Source of the DNA: Ammonifex thiophilus
GTDB lineage: Bacteria; Bacillota; Desulfotomaculia; Desulfotomaculales; Ammonificaceae
Length of the DNA stretch: 64,000 bases
Reading direction: 5' to 3'
NCBI RefSeq assembly: GCF_003368535.1
Contig: NZ_QSLN01000001.1
Location: forward strand, 186,001-250,000
The notes beneath the pieces were generated by a model that was not told the origin of the DNA, searched no databases, and saw only the letters and a program-made list of their open reading frames with translations. Shown one piece after another: positions 41,377-50,699 of this stretch. How positions within the stretch are numbered: position 1 is the stretch's first letter; each line of letters starts with the position of its first letter. A program made the position numbers and the translations under genes.

Positions 41377-42027
41377 ATGTTCACCGGGTTAGTGGAGGAA
41401 GTGGGTAGGGTGCGCCGGATCGTCCGCGGCCCGGCCTCGGCGCAGCTCGAGATCGAGGCGCGCCGGGTGCTGGAGGACCTGCGGGTGGGGGACAGCGTAG
41501 CGGTGAACGGCGCTTGTCTTACCGTGACCCGGCTCGGTTCCGGGAGCTTTTGGGCCGACGCCATGGCGGAGACTCTGCGGCGCACCAACCTGGGGGAGCT
41601 CGGGCCGGGGGACAGAGTCAACTTGGAGCGGGCCCTACGCCTGGGCGACCGACTGGGGGGACACCTGGTCACCGGACACGTGGACGGCGTGGGGAGGATA
41701 CTTCGCAAGGAGAGAGAGGACGTGGCCTGGGTATTGTCCATAGCTGCTCCGTCCCAGGTGACCCCTTACCTCATCGAGAAGGGCTCGGTGGCGGTGGATG
41801 GGGTAAGCCTCACCGTGGTCGAGGTGAAAGGGGATATCTTCAAGGTGGCCCTTATCCCCCACACCGCCGACCACACTGTCTTGGGCTCTAAAGGCCCGGG
41901 GGATAAGGTAAACCTGGAAGCCGATCTCATCGGCAAGTATGTCCGGCGCTTTCTTGAGGTTCTCCAGGAGAAAAAAGAGGGGATTACCTGGGAGTTCCTG
42001 AGGAACTCCGGTTTCACCGATGTATAG
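41377..42027 (+). CDS. ribE: Riboflavin synthase alpha subunit RibE
   Basis: Riboflavin synthase dismutates two lumazines to riboflavin. The protein is made of two similar barrels: [15 protein letters not shown] with NGACLTVT in the first half and [12 protein letters not shown] with [11 protein letters not shown] in the second, as expected. It has 216 residues. ATG 41377 follows the ribD stop directly, with GGAGGAGAGGTAG in front. Confidence 0.96.
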   Translation: MFTGLVEEVGRVRRIVRGPASAQLEIEARRVLEDLRVGDSVAVNGACLTVTRLGSGSFWADAMAETLRRTNLGELGPGDRVNLERALRLGDRLGGHLVTGHVDGVGRILRKEREDVAWVLSIAAPSQVTPYLIEKGSVAVDGVSLTVVEVKGDIFKVALIPHTADHTVLGSKGPGDKVNLEADLIGKYVRRFLEVLQEKKEGITWEFLRNSGFTDV

Positions 42028-42044
42028 TGCGGGAGGCGGTTTTT

Positions 42045-43280
42045 ATGTTTAAGTTCAACACCATCGAGGAGGCCATTGCCGACATACGGGAGGGGAAGAT
42101 GGTAATCGTCGTGGACGACGAGGACCGAGAAAACGAAGGGGATCTGGTGATGGCGGCGGAGAAAGTGACACCGGAGGCCATTACCTTCATGGCCACCTAC
42201 GGGCGGGGTCTCATCTGCGTGCCGCTCACCGAGGAGCGGGCCGACGAACTGGACCTTGCCCCCATGGTTCCCCACAACACCGATCCTCACGGCACGGCCT
42301 TCACCGTCTCGGTGGATGCCAGGGAAGTGACCACGGGTATTTCCGCTCACGAGCGGGCCCACACCATTAAAAAGCTCATCGATCCCAAGGCGGGTCCGCA
42401 CGACTTCCGACGCCCGGGGCACGTCTTTCCCTTAAGGGCCAAGAAGGGAGGGGTGCTGCGTCGGGCCGGGCATACCGAAGCGGCAGTGGACCTGGCCCGC
42501 CTGGCTGGCCTTTACCCGGCTGGGGTCATCTGCGAAATCATGAAGGACGACGGGGCGATGGCCCGGGTACCGGAGCTCATGGAGTTCGCCCGGCGCCATA
42601 ACCTCAAGATCATCACCATCGCCGACCTCATAAGCTACCGGAGGCGCACCGAGAAGCTGGTGAAGCGGGTAGGGGCGGCCCGCCTGCCGACCAAGTACGG
42701 GGAGTTCACGGCGGTGGCTTACGAAAGCTTGCTTGACGGCAAAGGTCACCTGGCGCTGGTAATGGGAGACCTTTCCTCGGTGGAGGCGCCTCTCGTGCGG
42801 GTACACTCCGAGTGCCTTACCGGCGACGTCTTCGGTTCCCTGCGCTGCGACTGCGGCCAGCAGATAGAGCGGGCCCTGCGGATGATCGCGGCGGAAGGGG
42901 TGGGGGTGCTCCTTTACATGCGCCAGGAGGGGCGCGGCATCGGACTACTCAACAAGATCCGGGCTTACGAGCTGCAGGATCGGGGCAAGGATACGGTGGA
43001 GGCTAACGAGGCTTTGGGCTTTCCTCCCGACCTGCGCGACTACGGTATAGGAGCTCAGATTCTGGTGGATCTGGGCCTTAAGAAGATCCGCCTCCTGACC
43101 AACAACCCTCGTAAGATAAAAGGTATCCAGGGTTACGGTCTGGAAATCGTGGAGCGGGTTCCTCTGGAAATACCTCCGGGCAAGGAAAACGGCTTTTACT
43201 TGGCTACCAAGAAGAAGAAGCTGGGCCATCTTCTGACCCTGGTAGACCAGCAGGAAGAAAGGAGCAGAGGTAATGCCTAA
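42045..43280 (+). CDS. ribBA: Bifunctional DHBP synthase / GTP cyclohydrolase II RibBA
   Basis: RibBA makes both riboflavin precursors. The N-terminal RibB domain shows [17 protein letters not shown] (acidic metal site) and GLICVPLT; the C-terminal RibA domain shows the zinc site [15 protein letters not shown] near residues 256-270 and [20 protein letters not shown], read in parts. The frame starts at GTG 42027, but GGGAGGCGG lies just before ATG 42045, which is chosen and gives 411 residues. It overlaps ribH by 8 bases. Confidence 0.96.
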   Translation: MFKFNTIEEAIADIREGKMVIVVDDEDRENEGDLVMAAEKVTPEAITFMATYGRGLICVPLTEERADELDLAPMVPHNTDPHGTAFTVSVDAREVTTGISAHERAHTIKKLIDPKAGPHDFRRPGHVFPLRAKKGGVLRRAGHTEAAVDLARLAGLYPAGVICEIMKDDGAMARVPELMEFARRHNLKIITIADLISYRRRTEKLVKRVGAARLPTKYGEFTAVAYESLLDGKGHLALVMGDLSSVEAPLVRVHSECLTGDVFGSLRCDCGQQIERALRMIAAEGVGVLLYMRQEGRGIGLLNKIRAYELQDRGKDTVEANEALGFPPDLRDYGIGAQILVDLGLKKIRLLTNNPRKIKGIQGYGLEIVERVPLEIPPGKENGFYLATKKKKLGHLLTLVDQQEERSRGNA

Positions 43281-43737
43281 GTTTTTGGAAGGAAAGCTTT
43301 TAGGTGAGGGGTTAAGGTTCGCCCTGGTGGTGGGGCGGTTCAACGAGTTTATCACCCAGAAGCTCCTGGACGGGGCGCTCGACGCCCTTTACCGTCATGG
43401 AGTGGCAGAAGAAAATATCGTGGTGGCCTGGGTTCCCGGGGCTTTTGAGATACCCCTGGTAGCCCGCCGGCTGGCGGCCAGCGGCAAGTACGATGCTGTT
43501 ATCTGTCTGGGCACTATAATACGCGGGGCCACCCCCCACTTCGACTACGTAGCAGCCGAAGCGGCCAAGGGGGTGGCCCGCGCAGCTTTAGACACCGGCG
43601 TTCCGGTCGTCTTCGGCATCATCACGGCGGACAACCTGGAGCAGGCTATAGAGAGGGCCGGCAGCAAGGCGGGCAACAAAGGGTTCGCCGCGGCCATGAG
43701 TGCCATCGAAATGGCCAACCTCATGCGGCAGCTCTAG
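43273..43737 (+). CDS. ribH: 6,7-dimethyl-8-ribityllumazine synthase RibH
   Basis: Lumazine synthase forms the icosahedral or pentameric enzyme before riboflavin synthase. Family motifs are present: [47 protein letters not shown] (with the catalytic His) and GVVFG-type ending seen as [16 protein letters not shown]. It has 154 residues. ATG 43273 follows AGGAAGAAAGGAGCAGAGGT. Its stop codon overlaps that of rpmB on the other strand. Confidence 0.97.
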   Translation: MPKFLEGKLLGEGLRFALVVGRFNEFITQKLLDGALDALYRHGVAEENIVVAWVPGAFEIPLVARRLAASGKYDAVICLGTIIRGATPHFDYVAAEAAKGVARAALDTGVPVVFGIITADNLEQAIERAGSKAGNKGFAAAMSAIEMANLMRQL

Positions 43738-43925
43738 AGAGCCCGCACCACCTTACCCGCTTTGAGACAGCGGGTGCACACCCTTATCCGCCGGGGCTGC
43801 CCGTCCACGATGGCCTTCACCCGCTGCAGGTTGGGCATCCAGATGCGTCCGCTGGCCTTGTTGGAGTGGCTCCTCTGGTTGCCGAAACTGATGCCCCGTC
43901 CACAAATAGCGCACCTGCGTGCCAC
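43734..43925 (-). CDS. rpmB: Ribosomal protein L28
   Basis: L28 is a 50S subunit protein. The 63-residue sequence has the zinc-ribbon form with CAICG near residues 5-9 and CTRC near 51-54, and the family core [15 protein letters not shown] then [10 protein letters not shown]. It starts at GTG 43925 behind GGGGGTGAAGC. It is a single gene with its own promoter, converging on ribH; the two genes share the four bases CTAG at 43734-43737. Confidence 0.96.
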   Translation of the reverse strand: MARRCAICGRGISFGNQRSHSNKASGRIWMPNLQRVKAIVDGQPRRIRVCTRCLKAGKVVRAL

Positions 43926-43952
43926 GGTGCTTCACCCCCTTTACCGGGGGTT

Positions 43953-43982
43953 ATTCTATCACTTGGGCCTTTTTCTTTTCAA
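43953..43982 (-). promoter_or_regulatory. Promoter of rpmB
   Basis: On the minus strand, TTGAAA (43982-43977) and TAGAAT (43958-43953) are 18 bases apart. A short ACCCCC/GGGGGT stem lies between the -10 and the ribosome binding site and could influence translation. Confidence 0.75.
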
Positions 43983-44998
43983 GCGCGGCGCAGACTCAGC
44001 CCCGAGTCCCAGCGGTTCTCCGGCCGGTCGCTGGAGGAAAGGCTTAAGTTGTTCCACTTCCCGCACCGGGAGCCCCAGCGGCTGACCAACTCGCCACCGA
44101 TGTAGACTTCGTTGACCTCACAGTTGTTGGCGCAGTCCCCGCATATGAAGGTGCGTGGGGTGCAAGTAAAGGAAGCTATGTACTTCACTCCCCGGAAGTT
44201 AGAGGGCTTTCTCCTCCGCTCGTAGTTCCGCTTGGCCAGGAGAGCTGCTCCCCAAGCCCCCATCACCTTAAAGTGGGGCGGCACCACTATTTCTAGCCCC
44301 AGCTTCTTCTCAAAAGCGGCCCGCATACCCACGTTGGCCGCCACCCCTCCCTGGAAAAGCACCACCGGTTCTATCTTTCTCCCCCGGGCCACGTTGGCCA
44401 GGAAGTTGGTGGCTAGAGCCAGGCAGAGGCCGGCGATGAGATCCTCCTTCTTATAACCCATCTGCTGCTTGTGGATGAGGTCGGACTCGGCGAACACCCC
44501 GCAACGCCCGGCAATCTTTATGGGGCTTTTGGAACGCAGGGCGTACTCACCGAACTCCTCTATAGGGATGCCCAGCCGGGTCGCCTGGTGGTCCAGGAAG
44601 GAACCGGTGCCAGCGGCACACACCGTATTCATGTTGAAACCCACGGGCACCCCGTTCTGGAAGAAGATTATCTTGGAGTCCTGCCCCCCTATGTCGATGA
44701 CCGTACGCACGTTGGGCTCCACCCAGCGGGCGGCCGTGGCGTGCGCGGTGATCTCGTTCTTGATGACGTCGGCCCCTACCATGATTCCCGCCAGCCGCCT
44801 GCCGCTCCCCGTGGTTCCCACGCCGGCCACTTCGATTTCCCCCATGGCTTCGTTAAGCTGGCGGAAGGCCTTCTGAATAGCCTGGATGGGCCCCCCTTCG
44901 GTGCGCAGATAGGTCTCGAACTTAATTTCCCCCGTCTCGTCGATCACTACCAGCTTGGTGCTCACGCTGCCTACATCGATACCCAGGAAGTAGGGCAT
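43979..44998 (-). CDS. Acyl-CoA dehydratase activase (BadF/HgdC family ATPase)
   Basis: These ASKHA-fold ATPases use ATP to inject a low-potential electron into 2-hydroxyacyl-CoA dehydratases or related reductases. The protein opens with LGIDVGSVSTKLVVID, has VIDIGGQDSKII near residue 96-107, the cluster region NTVCAAGTGSFLDHQA and GRCGVFAESDLIHKQQ with the two bridging Cys, and FQGGVAANVGM. A C-terminal extension (about 275-339) holds a Cys-rich stretch, CGDCANNC. It has 339 residues and begins at ATG 44998, two bases after the dehydratase gene on the same strand. Confidence 0.9.
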   Translation of the reverse strand: MPYFLGIDVGSVSTKLVVIDETGEIKFETYLRTEGGPIQAIQKAFRQLNEAMGEIEVAGVGTTGSGRRLAGIMVGADVIKNEITAHATAARWVEPNVRTVIDIGGQDSKIIFFQNGVPVGFNMNTVCAAGTGSFLDHQATRLGIPIEEFGEYALRSKSPIKIAGRCGVFAESDLIHKQQMGYKKEDLIAGLCLALATNFLANVARGRKIEPVVLFQGGVAANVGMRAAFEKKLGLEIVVPPHFKVMGAWGAALLAKRNYERRRKPSNFRGVKYIASFTCTPRTFICGDCANNCEVNEVYIGGELVSRWGSRCGKWNNLSLSSSDRPENRWDSGLSLRRA

Positions 44999-45000
44999 AC

Positions 45001-47157
45001 TTACCCCCTGCCTTTAATCAGTTTTCGCTCTTTGAGTACGTCCAGGAAAGCTTCTACCCGCGTTTCTATTCCAGCCTCACCCGTCTGGTCGGTGATGATC
45101 AGGGTGAGGATGGGAAGATCTAACTTTTCGCTTAGGCGCACCAGGATGTTCTGGGCCACGATCTCCGGCATGCAGGTGAAGGGCATGAGGTGGATTATCC
45201 CGTCAATCCCTTCCTGCTTGGCCAGCACGGTTAAACCTATGCTCACATGCCCGTGCCCTCCCACTTCGATCCCCAGGTAGGGTTCTGCCGCCCTCTTTAT
45301 CTCCTCCCGTCGCTTCAGCGCTTCTTTGGTGGGGAAGATGTGCTGGTGGAACCAGTTGGTGACCGAAATTTCCCGGTCCACCCAGACGCGTGGGTCGGTG
45401 GAGCGTCCTAGCATACGTTCGAGCTCAAGGTTCACGTACTGCTCCAGCACCACCCATATTTCCCCCACTATGCGCACGCGCACCGGGTCGGTATCCTCTA
45501 CCGGTATCTGCCGGGCCGTTTCCAGGAAGTCCTCCAGCAGCTCCCGCACCATCTGGGAGGAAGGCGCCCTTTCTACCTCGCGGACGAACTTCTTGAAAAG
45601 CTTGTCTGCCGTTCCCGGGTCGCGCTCAAAGGCGCGGAGGCGGTGGACTTCTTTCTCCGCCCGGTCGATGGCGGCGATGCGGTGGTAGCCGTTGTACAAA
45701 GCTCTTATTACCCGCCACCAGGAGGCGTTGCCGGTGGCCCTTTTGATGGCCTCCCGGAACTTGGGCCAGCGGGTGGCGAAGGGTACCGGCGAATCGATTA
45801 TGATCATCTCGAAGTCGTAGCCTAGCTTGCGCAGAAGCTTTTCCTGGATCTGGGCGTACCAGCCCAGGCGGCACTTGCCCTTACCCCCCACCATCAAGAT
45901 GTGGGTGGCGCCCCGGTCGAGCAGGTAGCGCATCTGCCCCAAGGTGATGACGAAGGGGAGGCAGACGAACTCGGGAGAAAGCTCTTTGCCCAGTTCCAGG
46001 ATCTCTTTCGAAGCGCGTGGGGTGGGGAGGCACTCGATCCCGCACTCCTTGAGGGCCGCCCTTATCGCCAGATCCAGGTGTCCCATAGAGGGAAAACCCA
46101 CTTTCATAGTTCTGGGCTGGGGACCAGGTATCGGCGTGGGAAGACGCCGAGCAGTGGTCGGGAAAGGATCGGCGGCGGCGCTCTTGAGCGGCGCTATGTC
46201 CATGAAGGCCTCTATCCGGGTCACCAGCCCGGCCTCGCCCGTGTGCTCGTCCACGGTCAGGAGCAGGAAGGGGATGCCCTGCCGTTGCGCCTCCTCCTCG
46301 ATGAAGGACTCCACTATCGACTCGGGACCACACTCAAAAGAGCTTACCAGGATAAGCCTGTCTACCAGCCGGTGGCGCAGGAGGTAAAGAGCCGCGCCCA
46401 AGAGATGGGCCTCGAAGCTCCAGAGCCTTTCCCCCTCCGCTATATCCTTCATCTCCTCCCGCGCTACCGCAAAGGGGATCATCTCCGGCGTTATCACCCT
46501 GCCGTACTCCCTCACCTTGGGGACGAGGCCCAGACTTATGGCGTCGTAGAGAACGTAGGGATGCCCTACCACGCCGATCGTGTTCTCCGCTTCCCCTTGG
46601 GGAGAGGAGCTCAGGCTCCAGAGTTTCCCTTGGTCGAAAAGCTCATAGGCTTCGGCGTAGGTGAGCTTGAACCGAGCCAGAGCTTCTTCGAAAGCGGCTT
46701 GCACCTTCAAAGCGCGTTTCAAGGCCTGAAGGGCCTGCTCGCGCGACTCCACCCCCAGCTCGCGAGCCAGGGTTACGAAGGATTCCTGCCAGCGGGTGTC
46801 GCCGTGATAAAGGTCGATATAGGGAATGAGCACCCGTCCACCATTGCGCAGGGCGTTGTGAACCATGTAGGGTGCCCCGATGAACTTGGGGCAGCAAAAG
46901 TTCTCCGGTTCCACGCTCACGAGGGAGGGGATGAGCAGGTAATCGAGCCCTGTATCCAAAAGCTCCTTCGCGTGGGCGAAAAGCAACTTCACCGCCACGC
47001 AGGGCTCGTCGGTGGGGCAGAACTCCATCTTGTTCAGGGTGGTCTTGGTGGTGGGTGGGGAGACGACCAGCTTTCCGCCTAGGGACTCTACAAAGGTGCG
47101 AAAAAGAGGGTAGAGGTAGTAGTAACTCATCGCCCGGGGAAAGCCCAAAGTTAGCAT
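45001..47157 (-). CDS. 2-hydroxyacyl-CoA dehydratase-like protein (HgdB/DUF2229 type)
   Basis: The large partner of the activase. The N-terminal half has the DUF2229 features (TLGFPRAMSYYYLYPLFRTF, then FCPTDEPCVAVKLL and ENFCCPKFIGAPYM), and the C-terminal half has repeated HgdB-type parts (SLGFVSSFECGPE-like VSSFECGPESIVESFIEE, then EFVCLPFVITLGQM and MPFTCMPEIVAQN). It probably carries a double iron-sulfur or similar cluster. The true substrate is unknown for this family. The frame begins at 47214, but AGGGG stands 6 bases before ATG 47157, which gives 718 residues. Confidence 0.8.
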   Translation of the reverse strand: MLTLGFPRAMSYYYLYPLFRTFVESLGGKLVVSPPTTKTTLNKMEFCPTDEPCVAVKLLFAHAKELLDTGLDYLLIPSLVSVEPENFCCPKFIGAPYMVHNALRNGGRVLIPYIDLYHGDTRWQESFVTLARELGVESREQALQALKRALKVQAAFEEALARFKLTYAEAYELFDQGKLWSLSSSPQGEAENTIGVVGHPYVLYDAISLGLVPKVREYGRVITPEMIPFAVAREEMKDIAEGERLWSFEAHLLGAALYLLRHRLVDRLILVSSFECGPESIVESFIEEEAQRQGIPFLLLTVDEHTGEAGLVTRIEAFMDIAPLKSAAADPFPTTARRLPTPIPGPQPRTMKVGFPSMGHLDLAIRAALKECGIECLPTPRASKEILELGKELSPEFVCLPFVITLGQMRYLLDRGATHILMVGGKGKCRLGWYAQIQEKLLRKLGYDFEMIIIDSPVPFATRWPKFREAIKRATGNASWWRVIRALYNGYHRIAAIDRAEKEVHRLRAFERDPGTADKLFKKFVREVERAPSSQMVRELLEDFLETARQIPVEDTDPVRVRIVGEIWVVLEQYVNLELERMLGRSTDPRVWVDREISVTNWFHQHIFPTKEALKRREEIKRAAEPYLGIEVGGHGHVSIGLTVLAKQEGIDGIIHLMPFTCMPEIVAQNILVRLSEKLDLPILTLIITDQTGEAGIETRVEAFLDVLKERKLIKGRG

Positions 47158-47225
47158 ACTCAACCCCTCGCTTACACTATAGAACATCCCCACGCTCATA
47201 GCCAGACTATGCATCTTCCATCAGT

Positions 47226-48353
47226 TTAACAAAATCTATCACCAGCGTCAATTTGCGGAGGTTTGGGGGAGGCCAGTTGGTGGAGCTGCCGGTAGTTGAG
47301 GGCGAAAAGAAAGCCGCTCAGGTAAGACGTGGCGGTGAAGGCGGCCGGGGGCAGAAAGAGAGGGGGCAACAGAACCAGAGTCAGCAGAAAAACCCAGAAC
47401 CATATATGGGAAGAAAACCTGGCGATTAGAAGGAAATTGAGTCGTTCCGTCACCCAGCACAGGAGGACCGCTCCGGCCAGCGCACCGGTCCAGGTGAGGG
47501 CGGGAACCAGGGGGAAGCCAACCGCGCGCCAGCACTGCAAAACCAGGTAGTGAGCGTAAAAGAAGAGGAGGGAGCGGCGGCCCAGGTAGTTGAGCTGGTC
47601 GGGTATTAGGGGAGCGAATCTGTCCATAAGGGCTAGGAAACCGTACAGGCTCAGGCCCAGGAGGAAAAAGGGCGAGTTCATTTCCCACTTTTCGCAGTGC
47701 CCGTACCCGGCGAGAGCCATTGCGAAGTAGGCTGCGCCGGCTGCCACAGTGAGGGTGAGTCCCAGGGTTCGGTAGCGGTGGCACAGGATCCCCCATAGGA
47801 AGAAGGAGAGCCAGGGGAAAAGGGGGAAAATACCCGGCGGGAAAAGGAAGCCGGTTATCCCAGGAAGGTTGAGCCCGAGCTTCTTTACCCCTAGGTGCAG
47901 GAGAAAGGGCAGGGGGAAGAGAAGACTTACCTTTTCCCCGAACCGGGAGAGGAGCAGGGCCGAGACGAGTATCCCTAGGGCTATCCCCTGGATCACTTCG
48001 CATTGGGGTTCCTGCCAGAAGTTTACCCCCTTGGCCCCGTTGAAGCTGAGGCCGTAGACGAAAAGAAGAGGATAGAAGATCAGAAAATAGCTTAGGGGCC
48101 GGGATGCAAGCTGCAGAAGGGTAGTAACCCCACTTACCCCGAAGAAGAAGACCGGGGCGAAGGTGCCCACGAAGACGGCGTAGTGGCTCAAAAGGGTACG
48201 CGTCTCTACGTGAGAGTGGGCCAGCAACATTAAGAAACAGCCCAGCGTCTTCAGGAAATCAAGCCAGGGATCCCTTTTAGGCTTAAGCATTTCAGGCGCG
48301 CTAGGATTAGACCGGAAGAGAGTCCAGGTGCTAACTTTCGGGAAATTTTTCAA
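47226..48353 (-). CDS. Membrane acyltransferase-like protein (DUF1624/HGSNAT type)
   Basis: The protein of 375 residues has about ten membrane helices and an N-terminal DFLKTLGCFLMLLAHSHVET, which resembles the start of the acyltransferase family where a His follows the first helix. Members of this fold move acetyl groups onto sugars across the membrane. It lies downstream of the DUF4330 gene and overlaps its stop by 4 bases with a TTG start; an ATG near residue 22 is an alternative start. Its neighbour block at 48951-57413 makes a role in modifying surface glycans possible. The substrate is unknown. Confidence 0.55.
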   Translation of the reverse strand: MKNFPKVSTWTLFRSNPSAPEMLKPKRDPWLDFLKTLGCFLMLLAHSHVETRTLLSHYAVFVGTFAPVFFFGVSGVTTLLQLASRPLSYFLIFYPLLFVYGLSFNGAKGVNFWQEPQCEVIQGIALGILVSALLLSRFGEKVSLLFPLPFLLHLGVKKLGLNLPGITGFLFPPGIFPLFPWLSFFLWGILCHRYRTLGLTLTVAAGAAYFAMALAGYGHCEKWEMNSPFFLLGLSLYGFLALMDRFAPLIPDQLNYLGRRSLLFFYAHYLVLQCWRAVGFPLVPALTWTGALAGAVLLCWVTERLNFLLIARFSSHIWFWVFLLTLVLLPPLFLPPAAFTATSYLSGFLFALNYRQLHQLASPKPPQIDAGDRFC

Positions 48354-48853
48354 GAGCGGGGCTTGTCCGGTGCCGGCTCCAGTGATACTTTTATGATAGT
48401 ACCTCTAAGCTCATACGTTAGTGACTTGACGTAATATTCGCGGCCGGCCCTTATTTCCTGGTTGCCCATTCTTATGGCGGCCGAGGTCAAAGGGGTTTCT
48501 CCCTGAAGGGTCACGATGACGTCTTTAAAGTAAGGGTCGCGCGCCAGAACCTTTTGGCCCTGGGAGTTAGTTTCGGTTGTGAGTGCGGGCTCAACCTTAA
48601 CGTCAATCACCTTGACGCCAGTGTACTCGGCACCGGCTACCATGCGGTCTCCCACGTGGATCATCTGGGCCGTTTCCGGCGGAACGGCGGGTACCCGCAC
48701 CACGAAGGTAACTTTGGTCGGCGCCACTGAGGAGCGCGGAAGGAGAAGCTTATAGGTGAGTCCTCCGACGATGAGCAGCGCCAGGAGAATAAGGAAAAGG
48801 TCGAGCACGTTGACGAGGCCAAAAAGCTTTCCTTTTTCGTCGATCAGTTGCAT
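48350..48853 (-). CDS. DUF4330 membrane-anchored protein
   Basis: The 167-residue protein has the DUF4330 pattern: a short start MQLIDEKGKLFGLVNVLDL, one membrane helix (about 14-36), and an extracytoplasmic beta-rich domain (about 45-160) with VTFVVRVPAVPPETAQMI. The function is unknown; it is often found close to cell-surface glycan genes. ATG 48853 follows AAGGAGGATAAGACTCC. A good promoter lies 42 bases upstream. Confidence 0.7.
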   Translation of the reverse strand: MQLIDEKGKLFGLVNVLDLFLILLALLIVGGLTYKLLLPRSSVAPTKVTFVVRVPAVPPETAQMIHVGDRMVAGAEYTGVKVIDVKVEPALTTETNSQGQKVLARDPYFKDVIVTLQGETPLTSAAIRMGNQEIRAGREYYVKSLTYELRGTIIKVSLEPAPDKPRS

Positions 48854-48894
48854 GGAGTCTTATCCTCCTTAAAAAGCTTGCCCGGGCCAACCGA

Positions 48895-48923
48895 ATTATA
48901 ATTTAGCGCAAAGCTTTTGCCAA
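48895..48923 (-). promoter_or_regulatory. Promoter of the DUF4330-acyltransferase pair
   Basis: On the minus strand, TTGGCA (48923-48918) and a perfect TATAAT (48900-48895) are separated by 17 bases. The intergenic region of 97 bases also serves the divergent LCP gene, for which no equally good promoter was found. Confidence 0.82.
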
Positions 48924-48950
48924 CGTCAACGCCAGAAAGGAGATGGAATT

Positions 48951-50237
48951 TTGGCCCGCAGACTAAAGTCGCCGAGAAGGCTGTGGCTTACTTTGACCTT
49001 GCTGCTCCTACTGGTAGCAGCCGGAGCCTACGGAGCGTGGCAGTACCTCCTTCCTAAAGGCTTAATTCCAGGCATGGGAGAAAATGCTCTGGCAGCTGAG
49101 AAGATCCATCTGCTGGTCTTGGGCTCCGATGCCCGTAAGGGGGAGACCCGGGCCCGCAGCGACAGCATAATGTACCTCTGTGCCGATCCCGGCAAGAAGC
49201 GGATAATAGCTCTGTCCATTCCCCGCGACACCCTGGTGAACATTCCAGGCCATGGGCGCACCCGCATCAATGAAGCTATGTTCTACGGCGGCCCGGAGCT
49301 CAGCTGCCGGGTGGTGTCCGACCTCATAGGTCAGCCGGTTGACTACTATGTGGTGCTCAACTTCGAAGGTTTTGTCAAGCTGATCGACGCTCTGGGCGGC
49401 ATCACCATAGACGTGGAGAAGGACATGTACCACTACGATCCCCAGGACGGCGGAATCTACTCTATAAACCTCAAGAAAGGCAAGCAGCACCTGGACGGGC
49501 GCCACGCCCTCATGTATGTGCGTTACCGCAGCGATCCCCTGGGGGACATCGCCCGGGTAGAGAGGCAGCAGAAGTTCCTGCGGGCCCTGGTGGAGGAGAT
49601 GACCAAACCCTCCAACCTCTTGCGCCTGCCCATCCTCCTTCCCAAGATCTGGGATTGCTTCACTACCAACCTGCCCTTTAATCAGGCAGTGGCGTTGGCC
49701 AAGCTGGCCGCGGACCTGCATGATGTGCAAGTGGTAACCGGCACCCTTCCTGGGTATTTCGGCAACGACCCTTACTGGCACGTCGATCCCCGCGAGGCTC
49801 GGGAAGTGGTGGCCCGGCTTATGGAGGGCGAGCCTATCAAGCAGTTCATCCTGGAAACTCCTGCTGGGGTGGAGGTAAGGACCAGTCCCAGGACGGTGCC
49901 CACCACCGTTCCTTCGCACACCTACAGCCAGGAAAGTGCTTCCAAAAACAAAGGAACTCTGACTTCGCCTGAGAAGAAGGGCTCCCCCCCGGCTGCCAAC
50001 TCCAAGGAGACCAGCGCTGGGAAAACCACTTCCATTCCTCCGGAAAAGACGTCTCCGGCAAAGACTCAACCATTAGAAGTGAAGATAGAGCCGACGAGCC
50101 CCGTTTCCGGCCAGCCCTCCTCCGGCAGCAGTAGCGAGTCTTCGCCTGCCGGCAAGGAGCAGACCGAGGTTTCGCAGCCTCCTCCTTCAGGTAAAAGTGC
50201 TGCCGGCGACAAGACGGCGGGAGGGGCACAGCCTTGA
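48951..50237 (+). CDS. LytR-CpsA-Psr (LCP) family glycan transferase
   Basis: LCP enzymes attach teichoic acid, capsule or other glycans to peptidoglycan outside the membrane. One N-terminal membrane anchor (about 11-31) is followed by the LCP domain (about 50-270) with LVLGSDARKGETRARSDSIM (conserved Asp and Arg), SIPRDTLVNIPGHGRTRIN and YVRYRSDPLGDIARVERQQ. The last about 110 residues are a Ser/Thr/Pro/Lys-rich low-complexity tail, likely spanning the wall. TTG 48951 follows AAAGGAG. It heads the polysaccharide block. Confidence 0.9.
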   Translation: MARRLKSPRRLWLTLTLLLLLVAAGAYGAWQYLLPKGLIPGMGENALAAEKIHLLVLGSDARKGETRARSDSIMYLCADPGKKRIIALSIPRDTLVNIPGHGRTRINEAMFYGGPELSCRVVSDLIGQPVDYYVVLNFEGFVKLIDALGGITIDVEKDMYHYDPQDGGIYSINLKKGKQHLDGRHALMYVRYRSDPLGDIARVERQQKFLRALVEEMTKPSNLLRLPILLPKIWDCFTTNLPFNQAVALAKLAADLHDVQVVTGTLPGYFGNDPYWHVDPREAREVVARLMEGEPIKQFILETPAGVEVRTSPRTVPTTVPSHTYSQESASKNKGTLTSPEKKGSPPAANSKETSAGKTTSIPPEKTSPAKTQPLEVKIEPTSPVSGQPSSGSSSESSPAGKEQTEVSQPPPSGKSAAGDKTAGGAQP

Positions 50238-50689
50238 TGGACGTGCGCGCCATTCAGAAGCTCCTTCCCCACCGCTACCCCTTTCTCTTGCTGGACCGGG
50301 TCACTCTCCTGGAACCCGGCAAGCGGGCAGTGGGGATAAAGAACGTCACCGTCAACGAGCCCTTCTTCACCGGGCACTTCCCCGGCTACCCGGTCATGCC
50401 CGGCGTGCTGATACTGGAAGCTCTGGCGCAGCTTACTGCTGTGGCGGTCTTAAAGCTTGCCGATTTTCAGGATAAGATTCCCCTGCTGGCCGGCATTGAT
50501 AAGGCCCGCTTTCGCCGCCCCGTGTTCCCGGGTGACACTTTGCGCCTGGAGGTTGAGGTTTTGCGCCTAAAGGGGATGGTGGGGAAGGCGAAAGGCCAGG
50601 CCTGGGTGGGGGAGGAGCTGGCGGCGGAGGCGGAGATCGTCTTCGCGGCAGGAGAAAGGAAGTCTGAGGAAGAAAAAGACGGAATATAG
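50237..50689 (+). CDS. fabZ: 3-hydroxyacyl-ACP dehydratase FabZ
   Basis: FabZ dehydrates 3-hydroxyacyl-ACP in fatty acid synthesis. The motif GHFPGYPVMPGVLILEALAQ, with the catalytic His near residue 45 and Glu near 60, is complete, after the usual LLPHRYPFLLLDRV start. It has 150 residues from ATG 50237, which overlaps the LCP stop; a TTG at 50234 is in frame. Its place inside a surface-glycan operon is odd, since other fatty acid genes are not here. No thioesterase feature replaces the catalytic pair. Confidence 0.93.
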   Translation: MDVRAIQKLLPHRYPFLLLDRVTLLEPGKRAVGIKNVTVNEPFFTGHFPGYPVMPGVLILEALAQLTAVAVLKLADFQDKIPLLAGIDKARFRRPVFPGDTLRLEVEVLRLKGMVGKAKGQAWVGEELAAEAEIVFAAGERKSEEEKDGI

Positions 50690-50699
50690 GATACGGTGG

